Below are positions 42,001 through 53,871 of a stretch of 64,000 nt of DNA, in pieces. The position numbers and the translations under genes are program-made. Position 1 is the first letter of the stretch. Each line of letters starts with the position of its first letter. The notes under the pieces are model-generated. The model saw nothing but the letters and a program-made list of their open reading frames with translations, was not told where the DNA came from and made no database searches. This DNA comes from Diphasiastrum complanatum (taxonomy: Eukaryota; Streptophyta; Lycopodiopsida; Lycopodiales; Lycopodiaceae): assembly GCA_029204225.1 (NCBI GenBank), contig CM055105.1:17805353-17869352 (forward strand), in the 5' to 3' direction.

Positions 42001-45000
42001 CTTATATACATATGGCATTGATATTTTGGATCTACCAAAAGGATCCTATCAGTACACCAGGAGGGTTATTTATCATGCATATTCTTGAGTGATATGGCAG
42101 TGACCTCTTAGGGTCAAACCGGACTTCTACCATACCAGTTTCCTAGCGTTGGACAATGTCGAGGTCCTAGTTTTACCTTGTTACTTGGATAGTGGACTGC
42201 CTTCAATTTACAATGGGACAATTCCGAGTTTCCTCTCACTAGTTATATGTGGACACTGGGCATTTCCAGGGCAAGCATTCCTCATATGAGTAAACTTTTC
42301 CAAATATGCACATCGGGGGAGGTGGAGTCAGAGGAGCACTTCCTATTCAGAATCCCGTTTATTATGAGCTTAGAGGACGCTGTCATTGTCTTTTCCGTGA
42401 TTCTCCAATCACACCACGTTCACTTATTTCATATGTAGACCCTTGGTGTATAGCCTTGATGTTGCACGAGATGTTCTTGCTCCGTAGAGATATTTGTTAA
42501 GTGGTTAGTATGGACACCATGACTCCCAAACTCAGACCACTTTTTTCTCGAGGAGGCGATCCAAAGCAAACCTTGAGGCTCATACTTTGTCAGAGGATGA
42601 GTCAGATATCCCTTCTCAAGGTCTTCAAGGGGATCAATGACAACGTATTGCTTCCAGACCACACTTTATGGTTACCAGGAGACTTCGTAGATCTAGAGCT
42701 CATGCAAGCAAGCCTACCTCTTAAGTACATGCATCATCATCTATCCTTGCTTCGGCAGAGGTCCTGTGACATGATCTATCATACAACTTTGATTGTTGTT
42801 GTACAACTTTAGCTACATTGCACCTCATGTATCGTCTCTATGGAGGGGCCCTAGTGACAAGACAAAATCGAGTTCAACAAGAAATCTGATCACCAGATAG
42901 TTTGTGTAGGTGAGATGCAGAGAGATCTGCTGAGAGACCAAGAGATGACATACTAAAAATCAAATGAAAGGAAACAACATGGACAGATCTTGGCTGAAAA
43001 AACACATATTTGGATTTGCGATTTATGACCAAATCAGCACATTGCCTCCTATATTTGAGCGTAAGGAAGCGGACCCTAGACGCGGACGCACGTCCAGACG
43101 TGGACGCCTCAGGGGTGCGTCCGCGTCCGGACGCGTCCCCCCATTTTCTAAATTTTTTTTTTCAAAAAGAAATTAAAAAAAATACAGGGACTTGCCCACG
43201 CTATCCCACATCCCCAACGCGAAACAAAAGCAATTTATGGCCCCTGCCCCCCCCCCCCCCCCTCGGGAATTAATTATCAGAGGGTGTCTGGCACCCACCT
43301 GCCCCCTCCTATTAAAAAATAGGAAAACTGTACCCAAAAAAGGTTTGTTGCAAAAAACCTAACCATTGCCCCCATGCCTCCCATGTCTGATATCTCTGTA
43401 GTCGGACATGAAAGAGCAACAATTTATATCTTTTGAGTCTCCAGAACACTGTCTCGTGCCCTCGCTATCTCTCTCTCCCTGACGAACCAGAAGAGTGACA
43501 AGCTCTCAGGATCAGGGTTTGGGGGAGCTGGTCCGAGAGTCACAGGGCACGTGGCTGCAGCTCCGGTAGTCGTGCCATTATCTCTCGCTGGCTCTCGTGA
43601 AATTCTGCTTTTTTCTTCTGTTCGTTGTGTCGGTGGACATCTTCCAGGACCTGCTCCGATTAGTTGCCCATGTGACGTATCTCCCAAAACCCTAAGCCTA
43701 TCTCATCACATAGGCCATGGTACTGTGTAGGTCTTGAACTTCCCTGTGTTGAATGACACTGTGGAGCATAAGTAATTAGTAAGTTGTTGAGGTTCATCCA
43801 GGGAGCGCATCGTTTACTGTATTTATATACTTATAAAATTTAGATTCGTCAGGGAGAGAGAGATAGCGAGGGCATGAGACAGAGTTTTGGAGACTCAAGA
43901 AATATAAATTGTTGCTCTTTCGTGTCCGATTCTATAGATATTAGACATGGGAGGCATGGGGGCAATGGTTAGGTCTGTTGCAATTTTTTTTGAAATTTTT
44001 TTTGGATACCGACTTGAACTTCCCTATGTTGAACTTCCCCTTGTTGGTACGCAAAATTTCGACAGTGTGTGCAGCGTGTGGTTGAAGCTGTGCCATAAGT
44101 AATCAGTAAGCTGTTGAAGTGCCACTTGAACTCGTGTATAATGCCAGGAATACAGTCCACAGGTTCGCGGTCCCAATACGAACCCAATGGATCATGCCTG
44201 GCGCGATTTGGGTATCGTTCGGTCAAAATGGCCCGTCACAGGGTGCGAAACGCAATTAGGTCTAGCGAAATGGGCATAGTAATGTGTAGGTCTCGGGGCC
44301 TCCCTGTAGTGAATGGCGAGGGCGAGGAAACGCAGCGGATTGGAATTAACTTCACCGCAAAACAGCTGGCCATGGTCCGGGAAAGGGTCCCTCGTCCTCG
44401 GGCCAGCCAGTAGGTCTTCTGGTTCCCTGTAGTGAATGGCACAGTTATGATGACCATTCACTCTTCTGGTGACCATTCACTCCCTGTAGTGAATGGCACG
44501 GTTCTGATGACCATTCACCACCGTTAGCAGCAGTTTTGTTGCAGTTGTTTTCATCACGCTACGGAATCGAGGACGCACACCACACAAGCACCTCAAAATG
44601 CGCCAAACTGTTGGCCTTTTGTTTGGTTTGGGGTTTAGGGTTTGGGGAACAGACAACCAAAAGGAGGATATCAAAGATATTGTCAAGCAAGATTCTGATG
44701 ATGGTGAGGAGTACAAGCCTTCAGTGTGCTAGACAGAAAGTTCCAGCTCTTCCGTAAGTCTGAAGTGTGACAGAAGTATTGAAGTTGCTTGGTATATGAT
44801 AGGGACGGTGTGAGTGAAAGTCAGTTAAAGCATGTTTTGCAATAAGAACACAGTTCGAAAGGTAGTTTTATGAGCTTCACTGCCCATTTCCTGAACTCGG
44901 ACACCCAAGGAAGCAGCATAGATCAGGCAATGATCAATACCCTTTCATTTGGATGTCTGGCCAAGAAGCTTTGCAAGAAACCAATGGTCAAAAATGTCTT

Positions 45001-46269
45001 TCCAGTGCATGGAGATGGTAGGAGTGGTTCTGACGCCAGTACGTGTTCCCGGATTTTACCACATCATCAATTGCTCCGTCTTGGACTCCACGTCAAACGT
45101 TTCTAGTGAGCCTCCAGAGACAACACCCACTGGTTTCTGATCCACTGATCAAAAACCAGCTAGTGTTTTCTCTGAAGGCTCACCAAAAATGTTTGACGTG
45201 GAGTCGAAAACGAAGCAATTAATGGCGTGGTAAAATCCGGGAGTATGTAGAGGCGACACAACCACTCCTTTCGTCTGCATGCCCTGGACGAACCTTTTTG
45301 GTCATTGCTTTCTTGCAAGGCTTCCTGGCAAAAAGGGTAGTGAACATTGCCTGATATATACTGCTTCGTTGGGTGTCTGAGTTCAGGAAATGGGCAGTGA
45401 AGCCAAAACCTAAATCATAAAACAGTATAAAGCCAACAAAACTACCTTTCAAACTCTGTACTGATGAAGTTATGGAAGAGATCGAACTTTCTTCCTGGCT
45501 AACTGAAGGCTTGTACTCTTAATCATCAAAAGAATCTTGCTCAACAGTGTATTTGATGTCTTTCTTTTCGCCGTTTGTTTGCTAGCCCTTGGCCCTAAAG
45601 CATACAATAGGTCCACACTTTTGCGCGTTTTGATGGGCTTAGCCTATTCAACGTCGAACTTCGGACGGACGTTCTAGGTTTTTCATCGGTTTTTTCCTCG
45701 TGTTGTCTGTTCTGACAGGTTTCTATCGAGGTTGTCCACTTGCCGAAACAGACGGCACCTGAAACGGATCCCGTTTGAAGAAATGGGGCCGTCGGACGAA
45801 GGAAAGCTGCAAAACTAGTCCATTTCGATTGACCTAATTGCGTTTTTGTCCCGTCGAACGACCATTTTGACCGGACGATACCCGAATTGAGCCAGGCTCG
45901 GTCCCTTGGATTCGTACCCGCTTCACGAACCTGTGGACTATATTCCTGGACCATTAATACATTCTACGCAGGTTTAAGTGTATGCTACACAAGTGCTGCT
46001 TTGATGTTGAATCTGCACATACCTGTGGTGCAATGCCTACGACACAATGAGGACGTGGGGTGGGGTTGATGATGTTTATGGATGTGGTTATGATGATTAT
46101 GGTTGTGGCTTGTTTTGATGGTTATGGTTGTGGGGTTGTGGGTTTATGATGATTTGTTAGGGTTTATGGTGTTATGTTAACTGTGCCATTTGTTAGGGTG
46201 TCGGGTTTAGCGTGTTATGTTAAATGGTTGAACATGATGCGTATGTTATGAGAGAGATGCAGATGTGCT

Positions 46270-46359
<90 letters not shown>

Positions 46360-46739
46360 GCCACCTCTTGCCAGAACTATGCGCGCCTCTAGAGCTACCA
46401 GAGCTCCTCGATCACAGCCCACAGCTGCTGTGGGTATCAGACGCTTTTTTCGAGATTGATATTTATCCTTATACTTTCCTCAGCAGAGCAGGCGGTTAAG
46501 CTCTTGCACCTGTACCCTCTTCAGAGCTGGAGGTTAAGCTCTTGTGTATTTGCTCTTTTATGCATTTTATGATTCCATATTGGCTATGTCTTTTCCTAGC
46601 TCGAGAGAGTTCTATTTTGTCTTTTCCATTCAGACTAGTGTTTTTTATTATGTTGTCCGACATGGACAATAATCCTACGAGACATGTACTTATTCATTAT
46701 GTCTTATGTGCCCTTGGGCACTCAACAGACATTAATACA

Positions 46740-46827
<88 letters not shown>

Positions 46828-49800
46828 TTGCACGGAGCAAACCATTTCTGACTAACCATTCAAATTTCACAGAGCTAACCATTTGTAAGCAACCACAATA
46901 AATTAGCCATGACACAAATAGACTGTAAAAAAATATATACATCTCATCTGATGCCACTGTACATGATGCTAAAATGTGTATCAGTATCTACAAGTCTGTG
47001 CTAAAAAAATCATCCCTCTGCGTGCCAGATGCATTTGCAGGGGTGTCAAATACAAAGTCTGGCTGGGAGTCTGGAGGCATCTGGGACTCCTCTAAGTCTG
47101 GGCCAACACTTGCCAAGAGACGACTAGAAAAATCATCAGTGCATCCCCTCTTGGCTGGCCTGCCTCTGGGTCTGCCGAAAGGAACCTCTGGTACTGCCTG
47201 GGGGTCTCCCTCTACCACAAAAACAAGCCTAAGATTGGTAAGACTCAAATGAAGTCTTCAAACGAAGGGTAACAACAATAAGGATCCTTCTACTTGTGCT
47301 CACTGCAGCAAGGCAGGACATACAGCAGATAAATGCTGGTTTAATCCAAAGGCAGTCATTGCAAGAAAAAGGGCCATTCATCATAGGATTGCTGGTTTAA
47401 TCCCAAAGGAAAGCACAAAAGAGAAAAGGCAAATGTTGCAAAATCATCCAACGATGGTGAGAAGAACAATAATCCGTTCACGCCAATCAACGAAGAGTCC
47501 ACGACTTACACACAGCAACACTACGACATAGTGATTGATTTAGGTGCCACATCTCATATCACTTGCAACAAGAATGTTCTAATGAACTACAAGGCACTGG
47601 ACAACATAAGAATAGTGATATTGGGAGATGGAAGCAGACATGATGTCGAAGGCATCGGAACTCTTCAAGTCCGTATGCTGTCGGGACACACAGAGCTACA
47701 AGGAGCACTTTATGTACCCTCATTGAGGAGAGATCTACTCTCTCTATTAAGGATAGCAGATCTTGGAATACGAGTCTTGTTCAATGGAAACGCATGCAAA
47801 ATGGTTGAGCACAAATCGAATAAGCTGCTGACTGTCGCATCAAGGCAAGAATGACATACCTCCAAGAAACTACAGATCCTTAGGTCCGACAATGGAGGCA
47901 AAAATTCAAGCAAAGAATTTTCGAGCTTCTATCAGGAGAGAGGTATCGAACATCAATTCACACCTGCATATACACCACAATATAATGGTGTAGTAGAAAG
48001 ACGAAACAGAACCCTTATCGAAGGAGCAAAGTGCATGATGGCTCAAGCACAACTACCGAGTCGCTTTTGGGCTAAAGCAATCGCCGTTGTAGTCCATCTG
48101 CAAAATCGTTCGACAACAACGACAATGGAGAACAAGACGTCATACAAACTGGACAGGTGAGAACCCCGATCTATTGTATGCACAAGTGTTCGGATGTGCA
48201 GCCTTCATGCACGTACCAAAAGAGAAAAGAAGTAAACTAGATGAGAAGTCAATTTAGACTGTCATGGTCGGATATTCGAACAGTTCACATATCTATCAAC
48301 TATACAATCCAACGACAAAGAAGGTGGTAATGAGCAGGGATGTGAAATTCGGCGAATTGACATTTCCGGGAGTGAAAGAATCAAATGGCCATGAAGTCTT
48401 CTCGATATTACCAGTCGAAGAGGTAGTTCAAGGCCAAATGTCGAATCAAAATATCGAGCCACAAACTCCGGAACAGGAGACAGAATCAGCAGCCAGAGAT
48501 GCAACTGAGAAGGTCGACAAGAATTTGAAGACCGCCAACCAGACTTATCGATAGTCTTCAGTCAAGTGAGGTCACAAATTTCGAATTTTGTGGTTTCATT
48601 GAGGAACCAACGACATATCTAGAAGCAATCCAGAATCCTAAGGGTGAGTTTGGGAGACAGGCTATGTCGGAGGAGATCAAATCAATGAGACAAAATCAGG
48701 CATGGACACTCGAACCACTACCCAAAGGAAAGAAGAAAGTCGATTGCAAATGGGTGCACAAGAAGAAGCTAAAGTCAGATGGCAGTGTCCAAAGATACAA
48801 GGCTCAACTTGTTGTGAAAGACTACACCCACAGGTATGGTCTCGACTACTTCGATACATACTCTCTGATGGTCAAGATATCGAACATCCGATGGAGATTG
48901 TCAATTTATGGTGAATTCATGGTCATTTTCTTGTGTCAAGTAGATCTTGAAGATGGACTAGTGCAACCTACTTGGTTTATGGAGTCATGTGGTGCTGCAT
49001 TTGCATCATTTATGTACTCACCTACTCAAGGATTTCCAAGGTTTGATGGTTTCTTGTGGCAAGATGGAGATGGAGGCTCATTCATGGAGTTTGCAGTGTT
49101 TGAAGGGCACCTACATCTTGGTTTGATATACGAAAGCAAGAATGATTTTATCCTACAACACTACAGCGATGCAAGTTGGGCTAGCTGTAAGGATGACAAC
49201 AAATCAATAACTGGTGGATGTTCAATACTGTGTGGAGTTGCGATCAGCTGGACCTGCAAGAAGCAGACACTGGTAGCTTAGTCTTGTGCGAAGCTGAATA
49301 CGTAGCAGCTCGAAAGTGGTGAATGAGGTAATATGGTTGAAGATGATGTTGGAAGGGATTGGCATATCACATCAAGAGCCTTCCGTCATGCCTAGTGAAC
49401 CTTCGCCAAGCCAACTTTCGCCTAGCGAACCTTCGTCAGTCCTATTTTTAGTTTCCGATTTTCTAGATCAAGTCTCTGTCAAAATTTGGATCAAATCTGA
49501 TATATTCTGAATTGGATTCTGAGAGATTTATCATTTTGATCGAATTTCGAAAAGTTTTTCATCATATAGAATCAGATTCTTGAAAAGTGGAATAGATCTA
49601 GCAGATCTAATCTGAGATAGTTTTTTGGAAAAATCTAGATCCAATCTCATTATCTGTTTGATCTAAATTTGTAAAGATGGCTGCCCCTGGAGCTGCTCCA
49701 CAGGAGGTCAATCCAATTATTGTTAGAAGAGCACCCCGATTGGATCTACCGATTACAAAGTGCTATCTGCTTAGCCCAGGATCCAGTTTTTCATTCGAAA

Positions 49801-52800
49801 ACCAAGCATATACCTCTGAAGTACCATCACATCTAGATCTGATCTCGAAAGGAGAACTCTGTGTCAAATTCGTGAAGTCCGAAGATATAGTGGAATGACA
49901 ACGAGAGAGGAGTGAGAGAAGTGTAAGACGAGCGTCAGGGTGCTGTTTGGTTGCACTGTCGACTCACTCTAGACAAAAGGAAATACACAAGATCTTCTAT
50001 TCTTCCTGCGTTATTTTGCGTTGCATGCATTTGATTGATCGTTGTGATTGTCTGTGATTCATATTAGCTTATCTAGATCCTACAATTTTTCCGCACATCA
50101 CACAGCCCACCTTCGTCTATTTCCCAGCCAATATAAACCTCCATTTCCAAATGCCATAAAGTCCTTTTTCATTCTTTGACTCTTCATCCCTAGGTGGAAG
50201 CTTCAATCAAATGAAGGATTGTGATTAACAAGAAGCTATCAAACTCTTGTGGAGCTAGGATCCCTTCTTCGTGATAATACAATTTGGATGTCGGTCAATG
50301 AAATGTGGCCCAAAGTTCATGAAGCATTGAACCACTTCTTCTTAACAATCAGTTGCAATCTAAAATCTTGATCTTTTAACTTGTGACAACTACTTCTACA
50401 ATTTGTTTCTATGCGTTATACGTATGCTTTAGCATTTTGGTTTCAGATTTATGCGAGTTTTTCCAACTGATACTTTTGCATCACAGAAAGTCGTTAAGAA
50501 TAAATAATTAACAAAAACCAAAACACATTCTTGAATCATAACATAAAGCAATGGCATGCCACATTAGGGTGCCCCAAATCATTGGGATAAGCTAAGGGCT
50601 CTCACCTGTTTCAACAGATTCACGTCCGTAAAGCAAAAAACTTCATGAAAAAGAAGAGCTTCAGGTGGTATCAAGTGCTGCCTGCAAATTATCAAAGAAA
50701 AACTATAAAGAGAAGACCATGGAACGAGTTGCAAGGTTCATAACATCAAGAAAACATACAGCTAGTTTTGCTCTTACTCTTAAAGTTATGGGCATGTAAT
50801 CAAGATGAGTTTACTCGTAGTTAAGGGCCATACATACACCCAAAAACTAACTAATGATAATCATGGCATTGGACCTTGAGTCCAAGTCATGGGGGACAAG
50901 AAACTCTTGGGGCTCATGCCATGTTGATGTATGCTGTGTATTTGGTACCAGCCAAGACTTGCAAGATTGAGGATAATATATGTATTTCCTGAAACGTTTG
51001 CTAGAACATTCTCAATTGCAAAGTATGTACTTGTTGCGAGAATTAATACATGAGCTACTATTGTTGTCATCCATTTGGGAAGTCTCTGCCTCACACATTT
51101 CTGAACATCGTACAACCATTTTCTTTATTGGGTACACATTCTTCTCTGTTGCTATCCATTTGGAGTACTTCCTTCATGTATGTGAGGCAGCATTGGTACA
51201 ATTTGATGTGGTCTCATTATGATTTTGGTGGCTATTCTCAAGCACAACATTTGAGGCTCATGTTTCCTTCAACAACGTTGGGCTTACTACTCCACTAAAA
51301 CCTCAGTACAATATTCTATCCTTGTCAATAGCATTTTGGAACATTTTTCTTCACTTTTGCTCCCTGGAACCTGTAGGACAGATTCTTACTCCATCATGGT
51401 ACAATCAATCCTTGTCTATGTCCATTGTTCTTGTCATAAAGTACAATTGCGGGTTTACTCCTGTTCATCATCATATGAGCTAGAATATTACAATCTAAAT
51501 GTGGCACATGCTTTTGCATTAATCAGGTAAGTGATATAGAAAATATTTTATTGGCACCTTCACATATGGATGGTACGACCTTCACTTGTTGGAGCACCCA
51601 GGATCTAAATAAGCGTGAATAAGTAGGCCAAGGGTAGCTCCCAAATGTGCAAAATAAGACTGTAGTAAGGCAGCAAGTAACTAAATACGACTCTCAATCA
51701 AAATGGGTCAAATCAACCTAACAAGTGAGCAAACATGTGGAATGATGAATAGAAGGGATAGAGCTAAGATTCCCATGTCAAAAGAACATCAAAGCTCCTT
51801 TAAAACAATGTAGATACTGCAGCAAATGGACATAAACAAGTGGGCTAAAAATCATGGTCCAAATAAGCTTTGCACAAGTATGGAGATAGACTGTTCGAGC
51901 ACTAATCCCTCTGCGCTTGACCCACAGAAAGCCAAGAACTTAAGCATCAACAATGACTAAATTTACAGCTGCCGTAAGTGGAAGCAACAGAAACGTGTGA
52001 GCTGAATTTTTTAGAAACCTTCCACCCTTATTTACATCTACTATGCTATGTATTATCTCCCTCAATCTATAGGTAACAGATGATAACTACTCAAATAGTA
52101 CTCTATTCTCCCTTACATCTACTGTGCTATGTATCATCTCCCTCAATCTATAGGTAACAGATGATAACTACTCAAATCGTACTCTATTCTCCCTTGCTGA
52201 TATTTTCAATTCACCATTGTTTTTTTGAACCTTATATTGATGCACCTTATAATGATACACCGCCTAATGACCAGCTTTGACATGCTTTCCCATATTTATC
52301 CTCGGCTATGCTCAAAGCTGAATATTTTCCATGCTTCTACTATATGTCTCATTTCCACAGTTACCTTGTCACTACTTTGATGTGCATCTTTGTCATTGTT
52401 TCTTGATGCCTTCTCTTTGTCAATGACATCACTATTATTCACTATGCAAAAGCAGACGCAATTAAGAATCCTACATTTTCTTCACCATTATCTCTTCACC
52501 CATTCATATATGGGCTGTTCTTGTACTTTCCTTTTCTAAGTAATTACTATTTAATCCTACGTTTAAATATTCCAGCAATGATTCACAGAGGCTTTGCCAT
52601 GACAATTCTACTTTGATTCACTCTATTCTTTGCAATGTCTAGATACCTGGGGGCCGGTTCAAACCGGCCGGTTTGATGGTACAAACCGCATTCAAATCGG
52701 ACAGGCCAGGTTCAAACCGTCGAACCGCTCAAACCGGTTTTTGGGAATATGGTTTTTTTATTGAGATTTGACTCTTTCTGAGGATAAATCATGATTCACA

Positions 52801-53780
52801 TTACTGAGATAGGCCTAAACTGATGCATAATCAACTTGTGAGTCGTTAGGCTCATGACAATATTTATTGGATTTGAACTTTGAAGTTTGAACATTCAAGA
52901 ATCAACAGTAAAGTGTGAGCCTTGTCAGGCATTCCTCATTATGGTATTCCTATGCAGCTATGGTTGGGAGGAGACTTGCAGCAGAGCTCTCATGTTTGCT
53001 TGTTGATCTATGTACATTTGCTTGAGATTAATAAAGTGACGGATTTGCTCGGTAATTGTATGTATTTACTTAGGGTTTGTGAGCTTGTGTGCAACATTAC
53101 CTTCTATACATGTTCCACCGCCTCATGAAGCCGTTGTTCAAGAATGGGAATCCGGGCAATGCACTCAACAGTGTCATGTATTTGGTGCTCAAGTAGAGGA
53201 AGCTTACTCATGGATGCCTTAGTATCCTCAACAACACGGGGGATATTAGGGATGATGTGCCTTTGCAAAGCACTAAGCACAGCAGGAAGAGAAGCAATTT
53301 CAGTTTGTTGAGCGTCAATCGTGGCAGTCGTAGTAAGCAAATCCACGAAGTTCATTGAGTTGTGAAAGAAAAGCAGAAAATTGCTTAGAATTGTACTCAT
53401 TCAGCGAGGAGATGTTCTTAGGAGTGGTGTGCCGCATGCAGGTGCGGCATGTGTCTCCCATAGCAGCTGCAGCGACCTATGGCGGTCGAGCGCTGACAGA
53501 ATCGATAGGCATGGTGGACGCAATTTCCAAAGTACGAAGACGTTTACAAGAGCCTATAGACATAAACTTCTTAGCACGCTTTGTGTGCAAGACAAAGCCT
53601 GGAGGCAGGCGAAACAAAGTTGTAGGATGATTTGGAGGAGATAGATCAGAGAGGCAGCAAAACAGTACCAAGGGACTCATCACATCAGATGGATCAGCGA
53701 TGGCGAAGAGGGAGTAGTGGAGTGTGAGAGGGTGTGTTGAAAAATCTATGGCAAGAACATGCATACACAAGCAAACCCTA

Positions 53781-53871
<91 letters not shown>

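Larger units (their letters stand above)
37035..50605 (-). other. ORC3: Very large ORC3 intron (about 13.6 kb)
   Basis: It is bounded by the donor of exon d (CAG|GTGAGAG) and the acceptor of exon e (ACAACTCCAG). It contains a LINE, an LTR, copia gag and pol pieces, two inverted repeats and CT tracts, all listed separately. Confidence 0.82.

Noticed and set aside
44296-44520. Possible CRISPR-like array of regularly spaced repeats
   Set aside because: Spacing is irregular, repeats are partly inverted, and the sequence is plant nuclear DNA.
44617-44642. Telomere-like GGTTTAGGGTTTGGGG
   Set aside because: Too short and irregular to be an interstitial telomere array.
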